64,000 nt of DNA from Bedellia somnulentella (taxonomy: Eukaryota > Arthropoda > Insecta > Lepidoptera > Bedelliidae): contig OY755170.1 in NCBI GenBank assembly GCA_963576735.1, positions 14,306,567 through 14,370,566 on the forward strand, in the 5' to 3' direction. A program made the position numbers and the translations under genes. Each line of letters starts with the position of its first letter. The first letter of the stretch is position 1. This document shows positions 21,124-32,164 of the stretch, piece by piece. The notes beneath the pieces were generated by a model, which worked only from the letters and a program-made list of their open reading frames with translations, was not told where the DNA came from and ran no database searches.

Positions 21124-22410
21124 CTTTATATAAATCTAAATAGTGCTTTTACGGCCCTAGTTTCTTGATCTTTTGAGCCAACCGATGAAAGCACAATTAG
21201 GAACAAAACTAAGAAGTTTTATTTTCAGGAGCTTTAAATTGAATTTTACTATACAGTAAACGGTTTCTTTTTGATACTCTGTTTTGCAACCTAAGCTAAG
21301 TTATTCCAGTCATTTTCGGATTTTGCTTGCACAACTACAACAGCTCACAACACATAACATAATTATCATCCCACGTTGGAGTCAATTATTAAATATAAGC
21401 GAGAAAACTGAAGAAAACCCTATAAAACAATCCATTAATTTCATATCCATCCATCCATCCACGTCAATCTTCGGTGTCAATAGCCTAACATTGGCGGAAA
21501 CGTCAACTCAACATCACAGCTGATCTTCCCGCCAAAAGAAGATTCCCATATTTTTTCTATTTCTATCTTTCCTATAGGCTATTTGACTAAGTTTTGAAAA
21601 CTATCTTACGGTGTTAATTTGTTTATAAGGAGCCCTAAAAAAATATTTTTCTGTCTTCATTTTAGCTATTTTATTAAAAAATTGAAAAAGAAAATGCAAT
21701 ATTCAAATGTGTCGCGAAAACGCGACTTTTTAAGTAATATGGCGGCTGTAGCACAATGACGTCAATTCCGCATTAAACACAAATGAGCGAAGCGATACAC
21801 AGTTTGTTTAAGTGCATTCATTATAGAAATAGCCAATCACGGTCGTTTTTAGTCACGTGACAGTTGTATCAAAAATACTTATTTTAGAAGACGAATTTTG
21901 GTGAAATAATGCTATATTTTTATCTCGCATTATTACATATTGCTCCAGAAAAAGAAATATGAAGACTAATGAATTAAAAGAAATGTATATTTTTATTACA
22001 GTCTAATAGCCTTCTTTGGCGTCCACCGTTATTGATTTGCCACTTTCTATCGAAGGAAGGGAAATTATGCAATGTTGAATTTGAATGCATCCTTTCACGA
22101 AACATTAATTTAAAGAAATTCATACAAGATCAGAAACGTTAATTACAATTTTATTCTATTATCTATAATAAACAAACTAATTATTAAATAAATGTTCAAA
22201 TTCAAAGTACTGAAAGTAGAATAAAAAAAAATCATTTCAATACATGTCGGAAAATGTACACCACAAGATAACAAGGTAGACATAAATAAACAAGTGTTCT
22301 TCTTTTCTCTTCTTCTTCTTCGGTCGTTCTTCTTTTGTATCGACAATGGCTTGTCTTTATCGCAAAAAAAATCTGTTTTGCTCTTGTGATTTGACCCTCC
22401 GACCAACTAC
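21124..22410. other. Interval without a supported gene
   Basis: Contains a (CATC)n stretch near 21448-21462. A GC-richer patch at 21710-21860 carries ATGGCGGCTG and TGACGTCA-type words that could be promoter elements. A TTCTTC-rich tract lies at about 22300-22335. Overlapping minus-strand frames at 22143-22543 look like read-through of that tract. Confidence 0.4.
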
Positions 22411-24018
22411 CTATAGACCTTTGACTATAAACACTATAGACAGAGTCATAATGCAACGTGAGAGTACCTCTTTTAGATAGCAATATTTTTCCCTGTAATG
22501 TTGCGATCACTAGAAAACAATTACCCCAAAATACTATCACCATTCTAAAAGCTACTTTTTAATTTAAAATTGATTACGTCAATTTATTGTTTAATTAAAG
22601 GTTTACTGTTTACTATATTATTTCCTGCAATCATATAATTATACATACTTGCTCCTAGTATTATACAATCTTTTTTGTTTAATTTTACCATTTATACTGA
22701 TGTTTAATACACCGTGAAATCTAAAGCATTGTACTATCAGGGATGAATCTTCCCATGATAACGAATAAATTTTTGTACGGGACTAACTTTGTTACTGGAC
22801 AAAAAAAACAGCTGTTCCATAAGTGCAAGTTATGTAAATATCATACGGGTCATCATGGGTATAGTGGGGTCTATGTTTGTATTTTGAAAAATAAAAGACA
22901 GCACTATTTTGTACATGAGTTTTATTGCATTATTTACTATTGACCTTTAAGCAAAATCAGTTTCGTGTGAAAATTCCGAATTCATTCGTCTATTTCAGTC
23001 ACATTTTTTATTCGTACATCTAAGTATTTTAAAGCTATAGCCTTTATTAACAGCAAAAGGTGGTTTTCGAACGGATTTTGCTCTCTGATGTGGTCGTTTA
23101 ATGTCGGAAATATTCTTTTACCTAAATTCTTTTTCAAAACAACTGCGACCATTTGAGCCAAAGCTTAGTCTTTGGACAAAAACGAGTAGCCTTTCAATTT
23201 TATAGTATGCCTCAAAACTTTGGTTGATTTCCAATTGCATCTTCCAGTGGCCGCAATCCATTTTTCTCGTAGATTCGGGTCTTTAGGAAAACTGTAATGA
23301 ATACGAAGAAATTAAATAAATATAACAAATTTATTACTTACTAATTCCGTAGATAACGATTGGAAATCATTCAGCGTCGCTATAGCGCGACGAAATTCAT
23401 AATATACTCACTCATAAACATCAGTTTACTAATTTGAAAATTTTACCCTAACGACAGGGTAGGATGAAAACGTGAATTATGGCAACACTGAGATACTGCA
23501 TATTTTTAGGTTATACTATTAAAAAAATTGCTTAAAATAACTAAAGAAAATGCTAGTAATCTAGTTCAACGTAATCAACATTTGAATCACTTATTTTCTG
23601 ATCGCGCAATGTAATTATTATGTATTTAGTTGTAGAAAAACATTAAAAAACTCACTCACTTGTGGAAAGTCAATCCTTCGATGTGTTTTTCGCTGTGGCT
23701 TCCGCAGCCAAGCACGCTACACCCAACCATACCTCACTAATTAATTACTTAACTAATGGAGTCTCTTTTGTCACAACAACAATATACAAATGAATAAAAT
23801 CTTTCTCAAAATCAAAAGAAAACCAAAATCGCTCACAAGTCGACGCTTTGTTTGTCACAATTTAAAAGTGTGACATCAACAAAACGGGTTACGCGATAGA
23901 GATGACAATAAAGATTTGTGTCTCTTTTTAACATATAAGAACTTAAATAAGGGCTTCTCTTTTTAAAATGGATGACGTAACATCGCTCTGTCTATAGTGT
24001 CTATAGTCAAAGCTATAG
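22411..24018 (-). mobile_element. Candidate DNA transposon carrying a THAP-domain gene
   Basis: The 36-bp segment at 22411-22450 (CTATAGACCTTTGACTATAA, ACACTATAGACAGAG) is nearly repeated as its reverse complement at 23985-24018. Between them lies a minus-strand THAP-domain N-terminus (23730-23165). P-element transposases begin with a THAP domain, so a P-like element is one reading. I find no flanking 8-bp duplication and no catalytic domain, so the class is uncertain. Confidence 0.45.
23165..23730 (-). CDS. THAP zinc-finger domain protein, N-terminus (two exons, possibly a relic)
   Basis: Exon 1 is 23730-23660 (MVGCSVLGCGSHSEKHIEGL then TFH, donor CCACAA|GTGAGTGA). Exon 2 begins at 23291 after TCATTACAG and restores the frame at Asn: NFPKDPNLREKWIAATGRCN and WKSTKV. 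The C-x4-C pair and the F-P-x-D-x3-R-x2-W core are diagnostic of THAP DNA-binding domains in hosts and P-type transposases. The expected C-x2-H half (I/VCSEHF) is missing. The frame instead drifts and stops at 23165. Either a further splice site is used or the gene is broken. A small CFEKEF-like frame near 23120-23140 could be a displaced remnant. Confidence 0.6.
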
Positions 24019-24531
24019 AAAGATAACGCGCGGGGCACCCTATATGCCTCTCCTTCGCACAATCGGTGTTGACATAAAAACAATTTTGCCTCGCTTGTGG
24101 TGATTTGGTAAGGCTTTTCTCATGCTTTCAATAACGAAAAATATATAATATTAATGTTTATAAATAGATAAATTATGAGCAAACAATATACTAAAATGCA
24201 AATCATACCTAACAACAATGGTTAATCAATAAATAGACAACAATCATCACATTTTTGTGTTTTCTTCCCTAGGAGTACCACCAAACGTGCAGTATTTGAA
24301 CAAAATAATCTTAAATCATCAAAGATAAACAAAGAGCCTATTATTCTGACACTGAATTTTCTGCAAACTGTCAAGTGTGACAGTTTGATCCAACAAAAAA
24401 CAGGTTACACCGTAAGGGACAAAAAATCACAGTACTAACTCTTTCTATCTTTAAGAGTTTTATAATTAGCTATCCCTTTCTTGCTCGTCGTGACGTATTC
24501 TTTATCTCTCTAGTTGTGTATGCTCTAAGTC
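24019..24531. other. Interval without a supported gene
   Basis: No exon or recognised repeat. There is a short inverted pair, CAAACTGTCAAGTGTGACAG, near 24363-24385. Confidence 0.4.
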
Positions 24532-25015
24532 TTAGGGCCAGTATTTTGATCCGTGGTTAACTCAACAATTTGTTAAATATCGTAACTATTAGTTAAATGT
24601 CAGCAAAATACATTTTTTGACCCGTGGTTAGAGTAACTAATGGTCAAATATCGAACCATTAGTTAAAAAAGTTAACTACTCAAGATTGGAGGGTTAAACA
24701 AGATGGCCGCTGGTTATTTGTATAATAGCAGCTGTTTGTCAGACATTTGAGATGAATTTGAACATAGTTACAGATCCACAAACTTTTCTTGGCCGGTAAA
24801 GGCGTCGCTGTCATCGATATTAGTATTGCCAGTAAATAAAGTAACCATTATAAGAGGAATAATTTTAAATCATACAGACTAATTTTATATACGTAGGTCA
24901 CCCTATAAGTTTTATTTAGTTGAGAGTTAACAGACAATGACAGGCTGAAATTTCTAAATGGCGACAGTAGTACCAGTAGTGGCCGTCGGCCAAGAAAAGT
25001 TTGTGGATCTGTAGA

Positions 25016-25230
25016 TACTTTGATGTCGAAAGTTCGTCAGAAGAAGAAGAAAATGATATTATATTACAATGTGTGTTGATGAGAAGGTTAAAAATATTTA
25101 GGCCACGCCATCCGCCGTTAGAAACCTGGGATGATGTAGATTTTTGTCATCGTTACCGCCTATCGAAGGAAGCAGTACTCTGCATTGTTACTGAAATTGG
25201 GAATGATCCTAAAACGCGCACTCTCAGTTA
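25016..25230 (+). pseudogene. HARBI1-like transposase N-terminal relic
   Basis: Reads ESSSEEEENDIILQCVLMRR, then PRHPPLETWDDVDFCHRYRL and SKEAVLCIVTEIGNDPKTRT. The D-x-x-F-x-x-R-Y-R-L-S/F-K-E pattern is typical of the region before the DDE nuclease of Harbinger transposases and HARBI1. The DDE core is absent, so it is non-functional. Confidence 0.78.
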
Positions 25231-25265
25231 CATACATACATATACTCACGGCTATAAATCCCTTG
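25229..25265 (-). mobile_element. SINE-A tail fragment inside the Harbinger element
   Basis: TACATACATACATATACTCA and CGGCTATAAATCCCTTGA are the reversed last 36 bases of SINE-A. Confidence 0.75.
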
Positions 25266-25511
25266 ATTTATCATCTTGCATTTCAGATACTTTGTATAGG
25301 CTATCTTATACATCACTGGTCATTGTTCATTGCACTGTCAACAAATTGACCAATTGTTAAGTTTGACTATAGTTAAAAAAGACATGAAAAATGGATTTAC
25401 GATTTAACTACTGGTTAGTCATTTAACTATAGTCAATGTAACAAATGGTTATATTTTTAACTCCGGATCAAAAAACTGGCCCTTAGAGTCTAAGATTTGA
25501 CCAGATGTTTT

Positions 25512-25665
25512 TTCTTAGCTTAGGCTATGAAAGAAACTCACGATACTTTCCCAGTTTGATCTAGGCAGTGACACTTTTTTATTATTTTGAAAATTACAAT
25601 ATTTTAGATTGATGTCTTTTATCAATTTAAAATATAAAAAAGGTATGTTATAAAAACGAAGGTCG
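25512..25665 (+). mobile_element. Single arm of the foldback family at 102-520
   Basis: CTTAGCTTAGGCTATGAAAG, CAGTTTGATCTAGGCAGTGA and TTTGAAAATTACAATATTTT match the right arm at 343-520 in order. The opposing arm is absent. Confidence 0.7.
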
Positions 25666-25679
25666 AAAGAATACATCAG

Positions 25680-25731
25680 TGGCAAATCACTAGCCGTGGA
25701 TGCCAAAGATAAGAAAAAAAAAAAAAAAAAA
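25680..25731 (+). mobile_element. Tiny processed retrocopy with poly(A) and target duplication
   Basis: A 34-base insert (TGGCAAATCACTAGCCGTGG, ATGCCAAAGATAAG) is followed by about 18 A. It is bracketed by the direct repeat GAATACATCAG (25669-25679, 25732-25742; up to 14 bp if preceding A bases count). One frame reads GKSLAVDAKDKKK. This could be the Lys-rich end of a coding sequence, or coincidence. Confidence 0.75.
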
Positions 25732-25742
25732 GAATACATCAG

Positions 25743-26590
25743 GGTTGCCCAATCAAAATTTGGCCGCTATTAGGTTAAATTATATATTTTTTCGAAATAT
25801 CGTGTATATGTTTTATGGGTGAATCCAACGTCAAAGAAAATGATGAGAGAAATAGAAATTAAAATGGTTGCCAGCTCTCAGTCGGCCGCAATCTTTGGGT
25901 TGCCAGGGGTTGCCAGGTAGGTATTATTATTGTTCATTATTCACACTTTCGTGTTTTTTATTAGTTTAATAATATGTGAAGGTTAACACATTTCTCGACA
26001 CGAAAACACAGGGTTGCCTCAAAAATACATGCCGCAAGTAGAGGTTGCCATCATTTAAATTTATGTCAGACAAAATACTCGCGCTGCTTTGTGTTTTAAA
26101 GATAGATATGATCGAATATAATTAAATATTACTTTTATTCTAGTTTTTCAATGTAAAATAAAAATGAATGAGGAAATTTAATTAATACAGGACACTAAAT
26201 TAAATATCATGTTTTATTAAAATTACACTTTATTTTATAAAATAATGAGTCTTTACTAAATTTGTTTTCTAAATATCAAAAAGAAAGTTACTGCGTCATT
26301 TCTTCTGAGAGAACTAATGAGTAAGTGAAAACTGTTTTTTTTTTAATTTATTATAGTTTTTGGCATTTGATTGCATACAAACAGTCCTGCATTAAATTAA
26401 CAATTCAACCAAAAAATTTAGCATCAGTTTCGGTCCAACTTTTAATTCGTCATTTCTGTATAATATGCCATTTATTCTGAACTGAACCAGAAATTATTCT
26501 GTACCCAGAATTTAAAAACGTAGCGTAGTAAAACGTAATTTTTCTACTTAAACCTTTTTTTAAATCTCAGCTCAATCTACCTTAATCTTA
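25743..26590. other. AT-rich interval with GGTTGCC repeats
   Basis: The heptamer GGTTGCC recurs at 25743, 25866, 25898, 25909, 26013 and 26042. No coding exon seen. Confidence 0.4.
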
Positions 26591-26678
26591 AACCTATAAA
26601 ATACTATTCAAACCGATTTGTACCGGAATGTAAGATGCAATATTTAATACAGTGTAAATATTTAGGAGGTTTTGTTTC

Positions 26679-27069
26679 AGTCTTTCCTCGATGGCAAACA
26701 CATCGAAGAAGCCTGTAACAGACGCAGAGAAATGGAGCAAGCAAAGAGTTTCGCGTTGCACTTCCAGCACAACTACCATGGCAACGATCTTTACCAACAC
26801 CACCGATAAAAGTCAACGGATCACCGGATTCACCACTTAGCACAAATGATCTTAATAGTGAATCTTCTTTCGTATGTGATGTGAATAAGTTCTCAAATGT
26901 GTGTAAATCATTTTATCTATCTTCATCTTCTTCGAATGTTACTACACCAGAAAAACCTTTCACCACTTCTGGGCCTAAAACTTTATTTCCAGCTAAACGA
27001 AAAATTACTCTAAGTAACGATGATTCTTCAAGAAAATTTTTTTGGTTGCTTTTAAATAATATTATTTAA
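26679..27069 (+). pseudogene. Coding-like relic of unknown origin
   Basis: After a good acceptor-like tract (GGAGGTTTTGTTTCAG, ending 26681), one frame reads SFLDGKHIEEACNRRREMEQ and AKSFALHFQHNYHGND, then hits a stop. A second frame continues LPTPPIKVNGSPDSPLSTND and on to LNSESSFVCDVNKFS. Both have non-random, protein-like composition, and the switch at about 26760-26800 looks like a frameshift. I do not recognise the family. It could be a processed pseudogene or the upstream part of the relic at 27500-28540. Confidence 0.45.
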
Positions 27070-27499
27070 TAATTTACTTAATTCATAAGCGATACTAATT
27101 TTAAGCGATACTAATTAGTACGACTGATCAATAAAACATTCTTCCTGTATAAAGCTTCGTCTAAAAACGATCATTTCTGTGAGGTAATAATTGTCATTTC
27201 TGTATAACATTATTCCATATTTTTTTATTCCTTTAATTTCGACTTTTAGAATTCAACTTTAAGATAATCTTAATATTGACATTGTTGGTTACATTTTTAA
27301 GTCTTTGTTCTATGGAAGAGAGTTTACGATTTTCCAAATAACAAGATTTTCCGTCATTCCTGTGTAAAAACGCGTCATTTCAATGTAGGCGTAATTTAAG
27401 TTTCGCTAAGTTTTTTAATAAATAAATAAATATTGAACTCTGTTGTTATTTTATTCTAGTATGACTATCGTAAATACGTTTTAGGAGTGAAATTTACGC
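27070..27499. other. AT-rich spacer between coding-like relics
   Basis: No frame or repeat recognised; several AATAAATAAA words lie near 27418. Confidence 0.35.
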
Positions 27500-28540
27500 G
27501 CTCCTGTGTTTTTTTTAAATTTTGAATCTAGAATAGAATCACCCAACTGCACAAAAATTTTAATATGCATCTTATTCAACAGTATCAGTACTCAAAAAAT
27601 TTATTTGTTATGGTTATCTGAAAAATTGAATAATTTATCTTCACTGGGTTGGAATGTTTATATCGAACGTTTAACAAGTGATATCATGAATTTCTCAAAA
27701 TCTCATAATTCTTTCTTACCATTTATTCATCAACCAGCAAGTGACTACAATACAATATACATGACTTTACTTTGTGCTTTTTTGATCAACTAAAGAAATC
27801 CTACAGCAGCACCCGAAGGATCTGAATTATCAAAAATCGTTGTAATACTTGCAGGTTTTCATTTATTGATGTTATTTTTGGAGCAATATGGTATATTATG
27901 CAAGGGAGTGGTATTAAAGAGGTACTGTTATTAATTTATGCACCTAATTCGCTAGACAAATGCTCAACGATCATGCGAGAGCTGTTAGAGCTCATACATT
28001 ACTTCATCTCACTTTAGCAACTATAATATGAAAATAACTTGTTATTGATGAAGAGATAGATGCATATCTTAATGATGCAGTTGAAAATGTAATGAATAAT
28101 ATTTTGTCATATAGCGACATTAAAAATGGTGATGAAAAAGTTGAAGCATTTCTTTATCAATTCAATGAAAAACATTATCTGTGGTAAAACTAAGGGAATA
28201 CGAAGAACGAGGACCTACTTCAAAATTATTTGAATGGATATTACTTTTATAAATATTATATTTAGCAAAATTGTATTGTCTCATTTGCTTACATCATAGA
28301 TACTGCCGCATTTTCAATTATAGTAAATGGTCGATGTCCCTTATAAGCCGCATAAGCGCGCCGATCAGCGGCGCTCGATGTTTAAAATGGCGATATCTCG
28401 AAAATGGTCATACGTACGAACAAAGTAAATTCAAGACGGAAAAGTTGCTGATGAAAAGAGAAACTGAACAAAGTGGTGAAGAATGTTGCAAGACATTACT
28501 TTTATTAACAAGATGTACTCTAGCATTTATTATTTAAAAC
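27500..28540 (+). pseudogene. Degenerate multi-frame relic of a transposon-associated protein
   Basis: Segments in shifting frames read in order: FIHQPASDYNTIYMTLLCAF, AGFHLLMLFL, GAIWYIMQGSGIKEVLLLIY then APNSLDKC, later VKLREYEERGPTSKLFEW. From memory, a GFH--MSFLG-IG-IM-GSGI-E-L--IYAP-SV---M-pattern occurs in multicopy, unclassified proteins of several animal genomes that behave like transposon genes. I cannot name the superfamily. At least three frameshifts and a stop make this copy dead. Confidence 0.5.
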
Positions 28541-29042
28541 CTTATAGAACAGTCACAAAACTAAAGCTTCATGTGGCTGGCATTAGTCATTCTACCAAAT
28601 AGTTTACGTGCAGTTGAATGAAATAAAAATTCCCTATTTATTATAGAATCGCTTCAAAAACAATTGACTTAAATTTGGAACAACTTCTTTCATCCACTTC
28701 TTTAGGTCGTATTAACCTTATTAGCTTGTGGGTCTCTGGTTCGAATCCCACTGAGATCATTACTATGTTATTAATGTTATTTATATGTGTATTTTAAACT
28801 ATTAAATATATCACTGAGTAACCATAATAGGATTGTTTAAATCCTAATTAAAGTATCAGTTGATCTATGTAGTTTGTTCGTATATATTTATTCAAGTAGG
28901 TAGTGCAATATAAAGAATTTTTAGTAGTAAATATAGGTAAACTTTACTTAAATCTCTTTGACGATGGTCGCATGCGCAAGCTTAAAACTGTTCTTCATCT
29001 ACATCTACATCATTTTCCCATTTATGCATTATTTGACTCAAT
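28541..29042. other. Interval without a supported gene
   Basis: A tRNA-like B box (TCTGGTTCGAATCCCACTGA) lies near 28735-28755, but there is no A box or cloverleaf around it, so it is at most a SINE scrap. Confidence 0.4.
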
Positions 29043-29050
29043 TAAAGATG

Positions 29051-29293
29051 CTATGTAGTGCCGGCTTACAATGTCACTGCCCTTTCTACCCACGGGTGTC
29101 GTAAGAGGCGACTAAGGGTGTTGAGGCTTTTTAAGTGGGTTTTGAGCAATGCGGTTGGAGACCCATCACCAACGATACTTTATTTCTACCATTTTGTCCT
29201 CTATCAACTTCCAAATGTTGCTGAGGATTTTATAGCTCCTAAGCTCTGACCACCCCTTTTAAGGATTTATGGCCGTGGGTATATGTATGTATG
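29051..29293 (+). mobile_element. SINE-A, full length, with target duplication
   Basis: Diverged but complete, from CTATGTAGTGCCGGCTTAC to GGCCGTGGGTATATG plus tail. It is flanked by the 8-bp repeat TAAAGATG (29043-29050 and 29294-29301). Confidence 0.85.
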
Positions 29294-30324
29294 TAAAGAT
29301 GGTCCATCGAATACTATACTTCGATTTGTATCCATAGAAACAAACTGGAACTTTTATATGATATTTGAATCTTACCTAGTTTCTCAAGTATTTTAGCATA
29401 ACTCTTATTGGAATCCGTTAAATTCACCATGACTAACTCTACACAATGAATGACAGTAAGAATATTCAATTATATAGTGATACCAGATTCAATCTGCAAA
29501 AAATGCAGTTTAACTATTTAATAACGTACTATTTATTTTACGCCAAAAACCACTTGCATTATGTTATTATTTACTCTAAAAAATCAAAAAAACCTAAATC
29601 GTGGTATTAAATTTTGTGCAAACTTAGGGTCAAATAGCTACTGCTCCATGCAATGAATGGAGTCCGTTTCTACATAGTAAGACGACCGTGAGATGTTCTA
29701 CTTCTCATCCTGGGGTAGCTCCCCTCAGTTCGATTCCGCATCCCCCGAGATGCCAGTACACGAAGTTGTAATCACAACTTCACCCCACTGCTGAAGATGT
29801 CTTTTTATGCTGTCTTTATTTAAACTTTTGTGTCTTTACTTAAGGGCGTCCCCCGAAAAAATTAGAACCTTGAAACGGCATTTGGGCTTCCCCCCTGCCG
29901 TTTCCTCACCTTTAATCAAACTCGTAAAATGAGTCATCTAGTGGTAGAGTAGAGTAGTAGTAAAATTCCATTAATTAAGCGCCATCTACGGAAATAGTCT
30001 CGTACTACGTTGTAGAATCGCGACAGGCGTATTGATATTATAATTATGTCTCGCTTGGATGAATATAATTATTGTAATTAAAATAACTAAAACAAAAACT
30101 TTGATTTCACAAAACTATTTTTTATGACACTTTGTTTTAATCAAAGGTTACATGTGACACAAAGTAAAAGGGGATTATATTATTCTTAACCGACACAACA
30201 AAGTGTTCGTGGATGGTAGTAGAAATAACGTAACGTGCTATTATCGCAACGTCCAAAAATCACACTTGAATAAAAAATCGGCACAAATTATAAAACAGGA
30301 GACAGCATTTAGTAAATACTTCCA

Positions 30325-30391
30325 GTCGCCTCTTACGTACACCCACCGGAAGAAATGGGGTAGTGCTATTCTAAGCCGACACTACACAGCA
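30325..30391 (-). mobile_element. SINE-A 5' part
   Basis: GTCGCCTCTTACGTACACCC to CCGACACTACACAGC is the reversed first 67 bases of SINE-A, absent from the paralogous position near 34030. Confidence 0.8.
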
Positions 30392-30510
30392 ATAATATAT
30401 AATTCATAATAATAATAATTCAAAAAATATACACTTGGTTATAGTTTCTTGTTAGAAGGAGACTATAAATATGCGTCTTTTGTATTTGTTTATTTACTTA
30501 ATTAGAGGTT

Positions 30511-30690
30511 TGCTTTTTAAGGGATTTTTGGGCGATGCGGTTGCAGACCCATCACCAACAACCTTTATTCTACCATCTTTTTCCCACTCAACTTCCAAAA
30601 GTGGCTGAGGAATTTTTAATTTCTCAGCTCTGGCTACCCCTTTTAGGGATTTATAGCCGTGAGTATATGTATGTACATACGTAGTATGTT
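30511..30690 (+). mobile_element. SINE-A 3' part, inserted in copy 1 only
   Basis: TTAAGGGATTTTTGGGCGAT to GCCGTGAGTATATGTATG. The paralogous site (34112) is empty, so this insertion postdates the segmental duplication. Confidence 0.82.
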
Positions 30691-31056
30691 GTTCAAAAGT
30701 TTTTTGTTTAATTGGAAATTTTCGATTTTCTGCACATGTTTATTTCCTTTATTTAATTTTCCGACGTTATTATAAACTAATAAAAATACTTTTAATCTTT
30801 GGTTATACTAAACTATGTAATAAAGGGTATTTTTAAAAGAAAAGCAAACAAATTACTTCTTAATTTAATTAGAAACACTAGTCGTGTTCTCCAAAGATTT
30901 CTCCTTGTCGATATAGTGGGATGCGTATACGCAAAAATATAAATTATTATTTCATAAATTAGTATAAGCTCATTTGATTGAGTTATTTTTTTCACAGTTG
31001 TTTACAAAATGCAAAGTTCAATGAAAGACTAAAAATTTATAAATATCAGCTCCTGG

Positions 31057-31194
31057 AGGGCAAGCACGAGCGGTGTTTAAACTAGTTATCGCGTGCGATA
31101 AAGCAGCCATCTCTTACACACTTACTTAGTATCGTATACTGCCATCTCATTCTAACCGTTATCGTGTCGATAAAATAGCGCTCGTGCTTGCCCT
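31057..31194 (+). mobile_element. MITE with AGGGCAAGCACGAGC termini
   Basis: Perfect 15-bp inverted termini AGGGCAAGCACGAGC. The interior matches the inverted copy at 10047-10173. It is absent from the paralogous region near 34443. Confidence 0.78.
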
Positions 31195-31337
31195 ACTGGT
31201 CTATTTTACTTACTCTATCAATTCACCTTCACGAGATGCCTGAGTGGTTGCGAATTTATTTCAACCTTCTCATCCCCTCGCAAAGCTATACATTTTCAAA
31301 GTATAAACTAGAATTATTAGCACATTAATAAAAGAAA

Positions 31338-31708
31338 CACACAGCCGTGATAGCCCAGTGGGTAGAACACTCGGTTAACGTGCAAGCGACTAGTGTTCAA
31401 ATCCCGGGTCGGGCCTACACCAATTTGTCTTTTCTAAAGACATATGTGTGGTTAATTTATCATGGTTGTTAACGGTGAGGGAAAACATCGTGAGGAAACC
31501 CACATGGCTGAGTTGTACTTAGTCATGTGACAGTGTATTCGTACAAAACGGCGATAGGCCTGCCCCCTATCACGTGAGTACACTGTCCATGCAAAACGTG
31601 GGTACTCTGAACACCAGATGACAAAGTCACGTGATGTTCAGAAGTATTAGTACCTCTGCCAACCCCTTCGGGGATATACGGCGTGAACGTTTATGTTTAT
31701 GTTTTATG
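31338..31708 (+). mobile_element. SINE-D, full-length reference copy with 12-bp target duplication
   Basis: Family description: 371 bp. The tRNA-like head has A box TGATAGCCCAGTGGG and B box GTGTTCAAATCCCGGG. The body contains ATCGTGAGGAAACCCACATG and ACGGCGATAGGCCTGCCCCC. The end is CTCTGCCAACCCCTTCGGGG-ATA-ACGGCGTGAACG with a TTATG-type tail. It is flanked by TAATAAAAGAAA at 31326-31337 and 31709-31720. It is missing from segmental copy 2, so it was inserted after that duplication. Confidence 0.92.
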
Positions 31709-32164
31709 TAATAAAAGAAAATGAATCAAAATAATTTATTCGAAGAACGGTTTGAATGCACATATTTAATATATTCTTTTTCATTTAAAAAAAAAGTAGA
31801 AATATTACTAAAAAGAGATGTAAAAACATCACGCAAATTTAAAGCAAAAAGATAATAATTGTTTCAGCTAGATTTACGGAACATTAGGGTAAAACGAGCG
31901 TATTCACAAAACACAACAATTCGCAGTATTTTTACTAATGCATTTATTATCATAATCATAACCGAAAGAAAATAAGGACAAAATTATTTTACGTGTAAAG
32001 AAATAAACAAAAGAGTACATGCCGGGCCGAAGATTCGAACTCACGCCCATAGCGCATAGCACTTCCTGCGTTGGACCATTTCGTTCTTACATAAGCGGGT
32101 GAAATTAACGATAATATTACGATTGAGACAAACTTATAATGTAAGGCGAAACAAGCGACTATCG

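Larger units (their letters stand above)
24535..25482 (+). mobile_element. PIF/Harbinger element, deleted, with exact TTA target duplication
   Basis: The terminal repeats are GGGCCAGTATTTTGATCCG and the complement of CGGATCAAAAAACTGGCCC. They are flanked by TTA on both sides (24532-24534, 25483-25485), the Harbinger target. Many short GTTAACT / TTAGTTAAA motifs crowd the subterminal zones and may be transposase binding sites. A HARBI1-like N-terminus survives at 25016-25230. Most of the nuclease is missing, and a SINE-A tail fragment sits at the break. Confidence 0.88.

Noticed and set aside
22143..22543. Overlapping minus-strand frames of 87 and 103 codons with a hydrophobic start
   Set aside because: The charged middle comes from a TTC-rich simple tract, the frames cross the left inverted repeat of the THAP element, and no splice or domain support exists.
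30325..30690. Twin-priming interpretation of the reversed SINE-A 5' part (30325-30391) and forward 3' part (30511-30690)
   Set aside because: The roughly 120 bases between them belong to the segmental duplication and keep the same orientation as in the other copy, so these are two separate insertions.
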